DNA from: Xanthobacter autotrophicus
GTDB taxonomy: Bacteria > Pseudomonadota > Alphaproteobacteria > Rhizobiales > Xanthobacteraceae
NCBI RefSeq assembly: GCF_043194295.1
Contig: NZ_JBAFVK010000015.1
Reading direction: 5' to 3' (one strand)
Length of the DNA stretch: 64,000 nt
The notes under the pieces were generated by a model. That model was not told the DNA's origin. It did not search any database and saw only the letters and a list, made by a program, of their open reading frames with translations. Shown piece after piece: positions 35,321 to 43,345 of this stretch; position 1 is the stretch's first letter; each line of letters begins with the position of its first letter. A program made the position numbers and the translations under genes.

Positions 35321-35368
35321 ACGATGGCCCATGAGAATGGCCCATGAGACAAGCTCATGGGCCATCGT
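35321..35368. repeat. overlapping hairpins with alternative pairing
   Basis: Segment A (35321-35335, ACGATGGCCCATGAG) is the exact reverse complement of segment C (35354-35368). Segment B (35337-35348, ATGGCCCATGAG) repeats 12 bases of A and can pair with the same C. So A:C (15 bp, 18-base loop) and B:C (12 bp, 5-base loop) exclude each other. The structure starts 24 bases after the aapJ stop on its downstream side. Confidence 0.85.
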
Positions 35369-35392
35369 TATGAGCGTGGAAAAGGACGCGGT

Positions 35393-36406
35393 TCAGCGCA
35401 CCGGGGGGGCGTACTGGATGCCGCCCATGCTCCACAGCTGGTTGATGCCGCGCGGAATGCCGAGCTTGGAGGCGGCACCCACGTTGCGCTCGAAGCTTTC
35501 GCCGTAATTGCCCACTGCCTTCACGATGCGCACGACGAAATCATTGGTCACGCCCAGCTGCTCGCCATAATTGCCGTCGGTACCCACGAGGCGGCGCACT
35601 TCCGGCTTCTTGGAGGCAAGCGCCGCGTCGATGGTGGCGGTGGACACACCCAGCTCCTCGGCATTGATCATGCCGAAGATGGTCCACTTGACGAGGTTGA
35701 ACCACTGGTCGTCGCCCTGACGCACCACGGGGCCGAGGGGCTCCTTGGAGATCACGTCAGGCAGCACGATGTGGTCACCGGGCTTCGCCATGGTCAGGCG
35801 CAGGGCATAAAGCTGAGACACGTCCGTGGTGAGAGTGTCGCACTTGCCCTCTTCATAGGCCTTCACCAGATCGGTGCTGGTGGGCAGGGTGACGAGTTCC
35901 AGCGCCATGCCGTTGGCGGCGAAATAATCCTTGGTATTGTCCTCGGCGGTGGTGCCGGCCTGGACGCAGACCTTGGACTTGCCCAGCTCAAGGGCGGACG
36001 TGACCTTGCGGGCGTCGCGCACCAGGAAGCCCTGGCCGTCATAATAATTGATGGCGGCGAACAGCAGGCCGAGCTTGGCCTCGCGCTCCAGGGTCCAGGT
36101 GGAGTTGCGCGAGAGCACGTCCACGTCACCCTTGGTGAGGGCGGGGAAACGCTCGTCCGCCGACAGCGGCACGAATTTGACCTTGTTCGGGTCGTTGAAG
36201 ATGGCGGCGGCCAGGCCCCGGCACACGTCCACGTCGAAGCCGGTCCACTTGCCGGAGGCGTCGGGAGCCGAGAAGCCGGGCAGGCCCTTGGACACGCCGC
36301 AGACCAGCTCGCCGCGGTCCTTCACCGTCTTCAGGGTCTGCGCCGAAGCCGCCGTTGCGGCAAGCGCAAAGGTGGCGCCGGCCAGTAGCGCCAGGATCGT
36401 CTTCAT
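35393..36406 (-). CDS. aapJ: general amino-acid ABC transporter binding protein (AapJ-like)
   Basis: A 337-residue periplasmic binding protein of the SBP_bac_3 family. It starts MKTILALLAGATFALAATAA with signal cleavage after ASAQ. The mature protein reads LKTVKDRGELVCGVSKGLPG and FSAPDASGKWTGFDVDVCRG, later GKSKVCVQAGTTAEDNTKDY and LPDVISKEPLGPVVRQGDDQ, all typical of AapJ/BztA of rhizobia. It would feed L-amino acids to an AapQMP permease. No permease or ATPase gene is adjacent; the neighbours are an L,D-transpeptidase and a metallo-hydrolase, so it is an orphan or the other subunits are elsewhere. Confidence 0.93.
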   Translation of the reverse strand: MKTILALLAGATFALAATAASAQTLKTVKDRGELVCGVSKGLPGFSAPDASGKWTGFDVDVCRGLAAAIFNDPNKVKFVPLSADERFPALTKGDVDVLSRNSTWTLEREAKLGLLFAAINYYDGQGFLVRDARKVTSALELGKSKVCVQAGTTAEDNTKDYFAANGMALELVTLPTSTDLVKAYEEGKCDTLTTDVSQLYALRLTMAKPGDHIVLPDVISKEPLGPVVRQGDDQWFNLVKWTIFGMINAEELGVSTATIDAALASKKPEVRRLVGTDGNYGEQLGVTNDFVVRIVKAVGNYGESFERNVGAASKLGIPRGINQLWSMGGIQYAPPVR

Positions 36407-36445
36407 GAATGCCCCCAGTGAGAATAAGGAGAAAAAGGACCGCCC

Positions 36446-37078
36446 TCAGAGGGCGGCCTGCTGACGCACGACGACCTTGGTGCCCACGGGCACGCGGCCG
36501 TAGAGGTCGATGATGTCGCTGTTCACGAGGCGGAAGCAGCCCGAGGACACGGCAAAGCCGATGGTCTGCGGCTGGTTGGTGCCGTGGATGCGGTAGACGG
36601 TGCCGCTGATGTAGAGCGCGCGGGCGCCCATGGGATTGCCGGGGCCGCCGGCCATGAAGCGCGGCAGGTAGGGCTGGCGCTGGATCATCTCCGGCGGGGG
36701 AGTCCAGTCGGGCCACTCGGACTTGCGCTCGATGCTCTTGAGGCCGGACCACTGGAAGCCGTCGCGGCCCACGCCGATGCCGTAGCGCATGGCGCGGTTG
36801 TCCCCCTGCACGAGGTACAGGAAGCGCTCGTTGGTGTGGATGACGATGGTGCCGGGCTTCTCGGTGGTGCGGAAATACACCGGCTGGCGGCGGAAGGCCG
36901 GGTCCATCTGGGCGTAGTCGTCCTGCGGCGCCTCGAGGCCCGGCTGGTCGTCGATGTCCATCACGGCGCCCGGCGCGCCGCGGGGGCCGACCTGGGCGCT
37001 GGCGGCGGAAGCGAAGGCGAACACGCCGACCTGGAGCAGGGCGGCGAAGGTCAAGGTCTTGAACGTGGATGGCATCAT
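36446..37078 (-). CDS. L,D-transpeptidase (YkuD domain)
   Basis: A 210-residue exported enzyme that forms 3-3 cross-links in peptidoglycan or attaches proteins to it. The signal peptide is MMPSTFKTLTFAALLQVGVF with cleavage near ASAQ (residue 29). The YkuD domain spans about 76-208, IVIHTNERFLYLVQGDNRAM to the end. The catalytic motif is YRIHGTNQPQTIG then VSSGCFRLVNSDIIDLYGRV with His-165 and Cys-181. The segment WPDWTPPPEMIQRQPYLPRF is the usual substrate-cleft region. It lies 39 bases before aapJ on the same strand but probably serves an unrelated process. Confidence 0.94.
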   Translation of the reverse strand: MMPSTFKTLTFAALLQVGVFAFASAASAQVGPRGAPGAVMDIDDQPGLEAPQDDYAQMDPAFRRQPVYFRTTEKPGTIVIHTNERFLYLVQGDNRAMRYGIGVGRDGFQWSGLKSIERKSEWPDWTPPPEMIQRQPYLPRFMAGGPGNPMGARALYISGTVYRIHGTNQPQTIGFAVSSGCFRLVNSDIIDLYGRVPVGTKVVVRQQAAL

Positions 37079-37526
37079 GCCGGCCTCTCTTTACGCGTCC
37101 GAGGGCAGAATCCGCCCTTTTGACAGCGGTGACACGTGAATAGGTCGGAACCGGGGCAGGAAAATCCGCTCCGTGGCCAACCTATTCCCCTCCCCGGCGT
37201 GAACCGCCCTGCCCCCGATCCGGACCCGATCCATCAGGCCCGGTCGGACGACGCCGGCATGGCGAACACTCACGACCCCGCTCACGGGATTAGCCGAGGC
37301 CGCGCGCGAGGAAAAGGGGGGTCGCGGCCCGAGCAGTGCAGCATTTTCCACCCAAAGCGTTGCCGAACGGTATCCACCTCGGCACATCCGCGTGAACATT
37401 ACCCGCCGGTCCCCCTCAATCCCCCGTTCTGGACGCGGGCGCCCGCTCTCGCTTAAAAGACCCGCGTGACCATGAAAAGACGCCTACCTGCGTGGTCCGC
37501 AGGAGTGGGCGACAAGGAGTTGCCAA
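37079..37526. promoter_or_regulatory. divergent control region between the L,D-transpeptidase gene and thrS
   Basis: This 448-base spacer must contain promoters for both divergent genes. The thrS start is preceded by AAGGAG at an 8-base distance. A small hairpin, CCTGCG-TGGTC-CGCAGG (about 37488-37504), lies just upstream of it and could affect translation. No leader peptide or tRNA-like operator was recognised. Confidence 0.4.
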
Positions 37527-39509
37527 ATGATTTCCCTGACCTTCCCCGACGGCGCCAAGCGCGACTATGCCGAGGGGACGTCCGGCGCGGACATTGCCGC
37601 CGCCATCTCCAAATCCCTGGCCAAGAAGGCGGTCGCCGTCACCCTCGACGGCGCGCTCACCGACCTGTCCGAGCCCATCACCCGCGACGCCAAGCTGGAG
37701 ATCGTCACCCGCGACGACCCGCGCGCGCTGGAACTGATCCGCCACGACTGCTCGCACGTCATGGCCGAGGCGGTTCAGGAGCTGTGGCCGGGCACCCAGG
37801 TGACCATCGGCCCGGTGATCGAGAACGGCTTTTATTACGACTTCGCCCGCAACGCCCCCTTCACCACCGAGGACCTGCCGCTCATCGAGAAGAAGATGCG
37901 CGAGATCATCGCCCGCGACCGCCCCTTCACCAAGGAGGTGTGGACGCGCGACGAGGCCAAGCGCGTGTTCGCCGCCAAGGGCGAGGGCTACAAGGTGGAA
38001 CTGGTGGACGCCATCCCCGCCGATCAGGATGTGAAGATCTACAAGCAGGGCGAATGGTTCGACCTCTGCCGCGGCCCGCACATGCCCTCAACGGGCAAGA
38101 TCGGCAACGCCTTCAAGCTGATGAAGGTGGCGGGCGCGTATTGGCGCGGTGATTCGAACAACCCCATGCTCACCCGCATCTACGGCACCGCCTGGCAGGA
38201 TGAGAAGGAGCTGGCCGCCTACATCCATCGCCTGGAGGAGGCGGAGAAGCGCGACCATCGCCGCCTCGGCCGCGAGATGGATCTCTTCCACTTCCAGGAG
38301 GAAGGCCCCGGAACGGTGTTCTGGCACCCTAAGGGCTGGACCCTGTTCCAGGAGCTTGTGGCCTACATGCGCCGCCGCCTGAAGGCCGACTACAGCGAGG
38401 TCAACGCCCCGCAGGTGCTCGACGCCTCGCTTTGGGAGACCTCCGGCCACTGGGGCTGGTACAAGGAGAACATGTTCAAGGTGCAGTCGGCCGGCGACGA
38501 GACCGACGACGAGCGCGTGTTCGCGCTGAAGCCCATGAACTGCCCCGGCCATGTGCAGATCTTCAAGCATGGTCTGAAGAGCTACCGTGACCTGCCCATG
38601 CGCCTTGCCGAATTCGGCGCGGTGCATCGCTACGAGCCGTCCGGCGCGCTGCATGGGCTCATGCGCGTGCGCGGCTTCACCCAGGACGACGCCCACGTCT
38701 TCTGCACCGAGGAGCAGATGGCGGCCGAGTGCCTGAAGATCAACGACCTGATCCTCTCTACCTACGCCGATTTCGGCTTCGACGAGATCGTCGTGAAGCT
38801 CTCCACCCGCCCGGAAAAGCGTGTGGGCTCGGACGCGGTGTGGGACCACGCCGAGGAGGTGATGACCCGCGTGCTCGGCCAGATCGAGGCCGCCTCGGGC
38901 GGGCGCATCAAGACCGGCATCCTGCCCGGCGAGGGCGCCTTCTACGGCCCCAAGTTCGAGTACACGCTGAAGGATGCCATCGGCCGTGAATGGCAGTGCG
39001 GCACCACCCAGGTGGACTTCAACCTGCCGGAGCGCTTCGGCGCCTTCTATGTGGACGCCGACGGCCAGAAGAAGACGCCGGTCATGATCCACCGCGCCAT
39101 CTGCGGCTCCATGGAGCGCTTCACCGGCATCCTCATCGAGCATTTCGCCGGCCACTTCCCGCTCTGGCTCGCCCCCACCCAGGTGGTGGTGGCCACCATC
39201 ACCTCGGATGCGGACGATTATGCCGCCGAGGTGGCGGAGCTGCTGAAGGCGGAAGGCCTGCGCGTGGAACTCGACGTGCGCAACGAGAAGATCAATCTGA
39301 AGGTGCGCGAGCACTCTCTGGCCAAGGTCCCGGTGCTGCTGGTGGCAGGCAAGAAGGAGGCGGCCGAGCGCACCCTCTCCATTCGCCGCCTCGGCTCCAA
39401 TGCCCAGACCGGCGGAACGCTGGACGAGGTGGTCGCTGCCCTGGTGGATGAAGCCGTGCCGCCGGACCTCAAGCGCAAGGCGCTGGCGAAAGCCCAGCAC
39501 GCGGCGTGA
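37527..39509 (+). CDS. thrS: threonyl-tRNA synthetase
   Basis: A class II aminoacyl-tRNA synthetase of 660 residues. The TGS domain comes first (MISLTFPDGAKRDYAEGTSG). The editing domain has HDCSHVMAEAVQELWPGTQV and the zinc-like motif FDLCRGPHMPSTGKIGNAFK. The catalytic core shows motif 2 at LRFAEFG-like RLAEFGAVHRYEPSGALHGL, with MRVRGFTQDDAHVFCTEEQM. Motif 3 is VMIHRAICGSMERFTGILIE. The C-terminal anticodon domain follows (APTQVVVATITSDADDYAAE). It is monocistronic, ending at a strong terminator. Confidence 0.98.
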   Translation: MISLTFPDGAKRDYAEGTSGADIAAAISKSLAKKAVAVTLDGALTDLSEPITRDAKLEIVTRDDPRALELIRHDCSHVMAEAVQELWPGTQVTIGPVIENGFYYDFARNAPFTTEDLPLIEKKMREIIARDRPFTKEVWTRDEAKRVFAAKGEGYKVELVDAIPADQDVKIYKQGEWFDLCRGPHMPSTGKIGNAFKLMKVAGAYWRGDSNNPMLTRIYGTAWQDEKELAAYIHRLEEAEKRDHRRLGREMDLFHFQEEGPGTVFWHPKGWTLFQELVAYMRRRLKADYSEVNAPQVLDASLWETSGHWGWYKENMFKVQSAGDETDDERVFALKPMNCPGHVQIFKHGLKSYRDLPMRLAEFGAVHRYEPSGALHGLMRVRGFTQDDAHVFCTEEQMAAECLKINDLILSTYADFGFDEIVVKLSTRPEKRVGSDAVWDHAEEVMTRVLGQIEAASGGRIKTGILPGEGAFYGPKFEYTLKDAIGREWQCGTTQVDFNLPERFGAFYVDADGQKKTPVMIHRAICGSMERFTGILIEHFAGHFPLWLAPTQVVVATITSDADDYAAEVAELLKAEGLRVELDVRNEKINLKVREHSLAKVPVLLVAGKKEAAERTLSIRRLGSNAQTGGTLDEVVAALVDEAVPPDLKRKALAKAQHAA

Positions 39510-39530
39510 GGACCAGCAGGGAATGAAAAC

Positions 39531-39559
39531 GGCGGGGGGGGCAGGCCTCCCGCCTTTTT
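39531..39559 (+). terminator. intrinsic terminator of thrS
   Basis: The stem GGCGGG (39531-39536) with CCCGCC (39549-39554) is followed directly by TTTTT (39555-39559), 21 bases after the thrS stop. Confidence 0.85.
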
Positions 39560-39573
39560 CACCTCTGAGGCCG

Positions 39574-39930
39574 CTACTTCTTCAGCGTCGCCAGATAAGC
39601 GGAAAGATCGGCCGCCTGCGCGCGGGAGAGCGACACCTGAGGCATCTGCGGATGGGGGACGAGCAGGCGGAAGGCGAGCCATGCCGGCGAAATGTCACCG
39701 TCGCGCGCAGCGATCGCGGTAAAGGGGGGCGCATCGCTCGCCGCGCTCTGGGGGGCCTCCCCCACCACATGGCAGGTGGCGCACCAGCGCTCCGCAAGGG
39801 CACGGCCTGCGGCGGCATCGGCCGCTTGAGCCGGAGGCGCGGACACCATGCCGGTCGCCATTGCGGCGATGATGGCGCTCACGGCGACGGCCGCCCCCGC
39901 AAGATGAAAGGCTGCGAAGCGGGACCCCAT
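39574..39930 (-). CDS. class I cytochrome c
   Basis: A 118-residue small c-type cytochrome. A signal peptide (MGSRFAAFHLAGAAVAVSAI, cleavage near PAQAAD) sends it to the periplasm. Heme binds at CATCH (Cys-50, Cys-53, His-54), and Met-96 in HPQMPQVSLS is the likely sixth ligand. The C-terminal helix is LSAYLATLKK. The ccm operon 18 kb away would mature it. The electron partners are unknown, since no oxidase or dehydrogenase gene is adjacent. It converges on thrS. Confidence 0.92.
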   Translation of the reverse strand: MGSRFAAFHLAGAAVAVSAIIAAMATGMVSAPPAQAADAAAGRALAERWCATCHVVGEAPQSAASDAPPFTAIAARDGDISPAWLAFRLLVPHPQMPQVSLSRAQAADLSAYLATLKK

Positions 39931-40048
39931 TCTCGTCCTCCCCTGTCAGTGTCCGGCGCCCGCTCCGGGCGCGTCTGGGTTCAGGCAGGACGGCGGGGCA
40001 GCTCCGTCCGGATGTTTGGTGGGTGCGGCTTCAGGCCGGGCTGGCGCG

Positions 40049-41122
40049 TTATTTCGCCAGCACCTCGATTTCCAGGTTCTTGCCGGCTTCCACCTTGATT
40101 TCGCGGCTGAAATTCTTGCCGTCCTTGCGCGCGATGGCGGTGTAGTCGCCCTCCGACAGCACGAAGGTGGGGAAGGCGCCGATGGATTCCTTGATGGTGT
40201 CGCCGCCGGGGGTGATCACTGTCCACTGGGTGTCGGCCTGCGCCTCGCCGCCCGCGACCTTCACCAGCTTCAGCATGATCTGGGCGGCGCGATGGTGCAC
40301 GGTAGCGTCGGTGAGCTTGCCGGGGGCGACGGTGACGTCCGCCCGCACCACCGCGTTGGCGTCGCCGTAGGTGGATACCACGTGGTAGGTGCCCTCGGGC
40401 AGCAACACCACCTCGCCGGCGCCGGCGCCGCGATAATAGGGCTGGCTGGAGGTGCGGCCCTGCAGGAACGACCCTTCGAAAATGTCGAAGGTCAGTTTCT
40501 GCGCGGGAATGGGCTTGTCCTCCACGTCGGCGGACAGGCGCAGGGCGCCGGCCGGCACGTCGAACGCCTGGCGGCGCGACAGCGGCCCCATCTGCACCCT
40601 CTGGGCGACCGTGGCGAAGCCGTAGGACACGTGGACGATATAGCCGCCCGGATTGAGGAAGAAGACCGGCGTCGCCTCGGAGCTTTCCGCCACCAGCGGG
40701 AAGGCGCCGGTGCTTTCCGGCTGGTCGGCGAACACGCGCCAGACGAGGCCGCGGGGGATCGCCGCGCCTTCGGCCCCGAACCGGGCGAACACGCCGAGCG
40801 CCGCCTTGCCGGGCGGGGCCTGGGGCAGCACCGCATGGGGCTCGCGGCTCGACGGGGCGGGGACGGCGGCTCCGCCGCCGGGAGCCTGGAAGGCCGGACG
40901 CGGCACGTTGGGCGGGGTCTGGAACGGCCCGGCCGGCGGCGGCGCGGCGGGCGGACCGAGGAACTGCATGGTTTGTGCGATGGCATCACGCGGGAGGGCG
41001 AGCACCGGCGCGGCCACGGCCAGCGCGGCGCACGCCAGCGCCGCAAGCCGCAGTCCCCGGCGGCGCGGCACGGGGCGGCGAACGGCAGGAGAGCGGCCAA
41101 AAGCGCGAGCAAAGCGGATCAT
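40049..41122 (-). CDS. exported protein of unknown function, Pro-rich
   Basis: A 357-residue protein starting MIRFARAFGRSPAVRRPVPR; a TTG 12 codons upstream is possible. A basic region then GLRLAALACAALAVAAPVLA form a signal peptide with cleavage near AIAQ. A Pro/Ala/Gly-rich linker (FLGPPAAPPPAGPFQTPPNV) is followed by three repeats of an immunoglobulin-like or PEGA-like type: GLVWRVFADQPESTGAFPLV...PGGYIVHVSYG, KLTFDIFEGSF...LPEGTYHVVSTYG, and WTVITPGGDTIKESIGAFPT...EGDYTAIARKD. Each repeat ends in a G(x)YxV/A strand. I do not recognise a named family; it is probably a periplasmic or outer-membrane-associated protein conserved in rhizobia. Confidence 0.7.
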   Translation of the reverse strand: MIRFARAFGRSPAVRRPVPRRRGLRLAALACAALAVAAPVLALPRDAIAQTMQFLGPPAAPPPAGPFQTPPNVPRPAFQAPGGGAAVPAPSSREPHAVLPQAPPGKAALGVFARFGAEGAAIPRGLVWRVFADQPESTGAFPLVAESSEATPVFFLNPGGYIVHVSYGFATVAQRVQMGPLSRRQAFDVPAGALRLSADVEDKPIPAQKLTFDIFEGSFLQGRTSSQPYYRGAGAGEVVLLPEGTYHVVSTYGDANAVVRADVTVAPGKLTDATVHHRAAQIMLKLVKVAGGEAQADTQWTVITPGGDTIKESIGAFPTFVLSEGDYTAIARKDGKNFSREIKVEAGKNLEIEVLAK

Positions 41123-41351
41123 GTGTGCTGACGTGCACAATATTCGGGGCGGATTCAAGTCTGAGCCGTTGCGTCAGCTTCGTACCGCCGCGCCGGAGCC
41201 GGCCGGACGCCGGCAGGAGAAAGGGCCGCGCGCCGGCTTTTTCGCCCGCATCCTTGCCGGCCCCAACCCTGTTCAAACCGGCGGCACTTGCCCTTATGGT
41301 GCCGCTCTACCCGCCTTGCTTCTCCCCATTCTTCAACAGAGCCATTGCCCC

Positions 41352-41915
41352 ATGCCCGACGCCCTCGAACTCCTCGCCACCCGCCGCTCGTCCCGCGTCA
41401 TCGACCTGATCGAGCCGGGCCCTTCGGCGGACGAGCTGGACACCATCCTCACCATCGCCTCCCGCGTGCCGGACCATGGCAAGCTCGCCCCGTGGCGTTT
41501 CATCGTGTTCGAGGGCGAGGGCCGCGCGCGGGCCGGAGCAAAGCTCGCCGACGTGCTGGCGGAGGCCGATCCCGGCGTGTCTGAAAAGCGGCTGGAGGAC
41601 GAGCGCGGGCGCTTCCTGCGCGCGCCGGTGGTGGTGGCGGTGGTCTCGCGCGCCGCGCCGCATGTGAAGATCCCGGAATTCGAGCAGCTCATGTCCTCGG
41701 CCGCCGCCTGCCAGAACCTGCTGATCGCCGCCGCCGCCCTCGGCTATGGCGCCACCTGGCTCTCCGAATGGCCGACCTACGATGCCGCCGCCCGCGCGGC
41801 GCTGGGCCTGGAAACCTTCGAGCGCATCACCGGCTTCATCTATATCGGCACCGCCACCCAGAAGCTGGAAGACCGTCCCCGCCCCGACCTCGCCGCCGTG
41901 GTGACCCGGTTCTGA
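41352..41915 (+). CDS. nitroreductase family protein (YdjA-like)
   Basis: A 187-residue FMN-dependent oxidoreductase. MPDALELLATRRSSRVIDLI carries the FMN-binding RRSSR motif, ASRVPDHGKLAPWRFIVFEG the substrate region, and ALGYGATWLSEWPTYDAAAR the minimal-nitroreductase signature of the E. coli YdjA type. It should be a cytoplasmic dimer using NAD(P)H. Its end lies 4 bases from the end of xerD on the opposite strand, so their transcripts probably overlap. Physiological substrate unknown. Confidence 0.92.
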   Translation: MPDALELLATRRSSRVIDLIEPGPSADELDTILTIASRVPDHGKLAPWRFIVFEGEGRARAGAKLADVLAEADPGVSEKRLEDERGRFLRAPVVVAVVSRAAPHVKIPEFEQLMSSAAACQNLLIAAAALGYGATWLSEWPTYDAAARAALGLETFERITGFIYIGTATQKLEDRPRPDLAAVVTRF

Positions 41916-41919
41916 CGGC

Positions 41920-43014
41920 TCACTCGTCCGAGAGCGGGTGCAGGTCGCGGACCATGCTCTTCAGCCGCTCGTCGAGGACGTGGGTGTAGATCTGGGTGGT
42001 GGAGACATCGGCATGGCCGAGCAGGGTCTGCACCACCCGCAGGTCGGCGCCATGGGCCAAAAGATGGCTGGCGAAGGCGTGGCGCAGCACGTGAGGCGAC
42101 AGCTTCGCCGGATCGAGCCCCGCCGCCAGCGCCAGTTCCTTCAGGTCCCGCGCCGCCTGTTGGCGGGTGACATGCCCGCTCTCGCTGCCGGTGGGGAATA
42201 ACCAGCGCGAGGCCTCCAGCCCCGCCGCCCGCCGCGCGGCGAGAAAGGCCAGCATAGCCACCTTCGCCGGTCCCGAAAGCGGAACGAGGCGTTCCTTGCG
42301 CCCCTTGCCGGTGACAAGGATGGCCTCGCCCTGCGCCCGGGCGGCGGCGGCGGGCAGCGCCACCAGCTCGGACACGCGCAGGCCGCTGGCATAGAGCAGT
42401 TCCACCACGCAGGCGACGCGCCGCAGCCGCAGCAGTTCGCCCCGACCGGCCCTCGCCGCGCCCGCTGCCGGCGTCTCATCGCCCTGCCCATCACCCCCCT
42501 GCCCCGCATTCAGGCTCGCCTCGGCCTGCGCGGCGCGCGAATGAGCGGTGTCGATGAGTCGGGTGACCTCGGCGACGCTCAGCACCTTGGGCAGGGGCCG
42601 GCCACGCTTCGGGCCTTCCAGCACGGCAGCTGGATCGTCGGCGCGGTGACCCTCGGCGAACAGGAAGCGGTAGAACTGGCGCAGGGCCGACAGCCGCCGC
42701 GCCACCGTGGTGGCGGCGAAGCCCCGCGCCGACAGGTCCGCTAGATAGGCGCGGATCGCCGATGTGTCGGCCTCGGCGAGGGATACGGGGGCGAGGAATT
42801 CGGCAAGGTCGGTGAGGTCGCGGCGATAGGCGTCGAGGGTGTTGGGCCCGCCACCGCGCTCGATCGCCTGCATGTCCAGGAACAGCGCCAGCGGCCCGGA
42901 TGCGGAAAGGATCTTCCTGGAAGGACCCTTTTCAGGTGGCGTGCCTTCGGACGACCCGTTTTCGGGCGGCCCTTCTTGGGGCAGCCCGTCTTGGGGCAGC
43001 CCTTCACTGCTCAT
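41920..43014 (-). CDS. xerD: tyrosine recombinase XerD
   Basis: With XerC it resolves chromosome dimers at dif. The 364-residue protein has all catalytic residues: Arg-213 (SGLRVSEL), Lys-237 (TGKGRKERLVPL), His-308 and Arg-311 (SPHVLRHAFASHLLAHGADL), His-334 (LLGHADVSTTQIYTHV) and Tyr-343. Two things are unusual. The first 34 residues are a Gly/Pro/Glu repeat (LPQDG, LPQEG, PPENG). About 30 extra, mostly Gly/Ala/Asp residues (160-190) sit between the N-terminal SAM-like domain and the catalytic domain. It shares ATGA with a small membrane-protein gene upstream. It could also be another XerC/D-type integrase, but the context and core fit XerD. Confidence 0.92.
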   Translation of the reverse strand: MSSEGLPQDGLPQEGPPENGSSEGTPPEKGPSRKILSASGPLALFLDMQAIERGGGPNTLDAYRRDLTDLAEFLAPVSLAEADTSAIRAYLADLSARGFAATTVARRLSALRQFYRFLFAEGHRADDPAAVLEGPKRGRPLPKVLSVAEVTRLIDTAHSRAAQAEASLNAGQGGDGQGDETPAAGAARAGRGELLRLRRVACVVELLYASGLRVSELVALPAAAARAQGEAILVTGKGRKERLVPLSGPAKVAMLAFLAARRAAGLEASRWLFPTGSESGHVTRQQAARDLKELALAAGLDPAKLSPHVLRHAFASHLLAHGADLRVVQTLLGHADVSTTQIYTHVLDERLKSMVRDLHPLSDE

Positions 43015-43154
43015 TTGCCGATCTTCTCGGCGGGCACGGTGAAGCTGATTTCGCGCTGCAGCGGCTCCACCTTGTTGGCGAGCGCCCACATGGCCGCATA
43101 AGCGAGGCCGCACAGCACGGCCAGGACCGCCAGCAAGCGGAAGAGCGTCGGCAC
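43011..43154 (-). CDS. small single-pass membrane protein upstream of xerD
   Basis: A 47-residue protein. The GTG at 43154, with GAGGAGG 5 bases upstream, gives VPTLFRLLAVLAVLCGLAYA, then AMWALANKVEPLQREISFTV and a basic end. Residues 3-24 form one transmembrane helix; the rest should be periplasmic or cytoplasmic. Its stop overlaps the xerD start (ATGA), so the two are translationally coupled. Similar short proteins precede xerD in other rhizobia, from memory. Function unknown. A longer frame to 43217 lacks a good start. Confidence 0.75.
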   Translation of the reverse strand: MPTLFRLLAVLAVLCGLAYAAMWALANKVEPLQREISFTVPAEKIGK

Positions 43155-43345
43155 CTTCGCCTCCTCGTGCCGGGCCGCGAATCGACCCGCGCGGCCCCTC
43201 CGTTTGAGAGGTGCCACGCCGGGCTGTCTTGTTCAACCGCATTGCCGGCTCGCGTTGCGGATGCTAGAGCCGCACCCGTCCGGTCCGCCGTTCGCGCGCA
43301 GGTTTGCACGCGCACGGCCAAGCCGCCGCAGCGAGGAAGGCGCGG

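Noticed and set aside
38141..39061. Open frames inside thrS on both strands
   Set aside because: All are shadows of thrS; synthetase motifs are continuous in the main frame.
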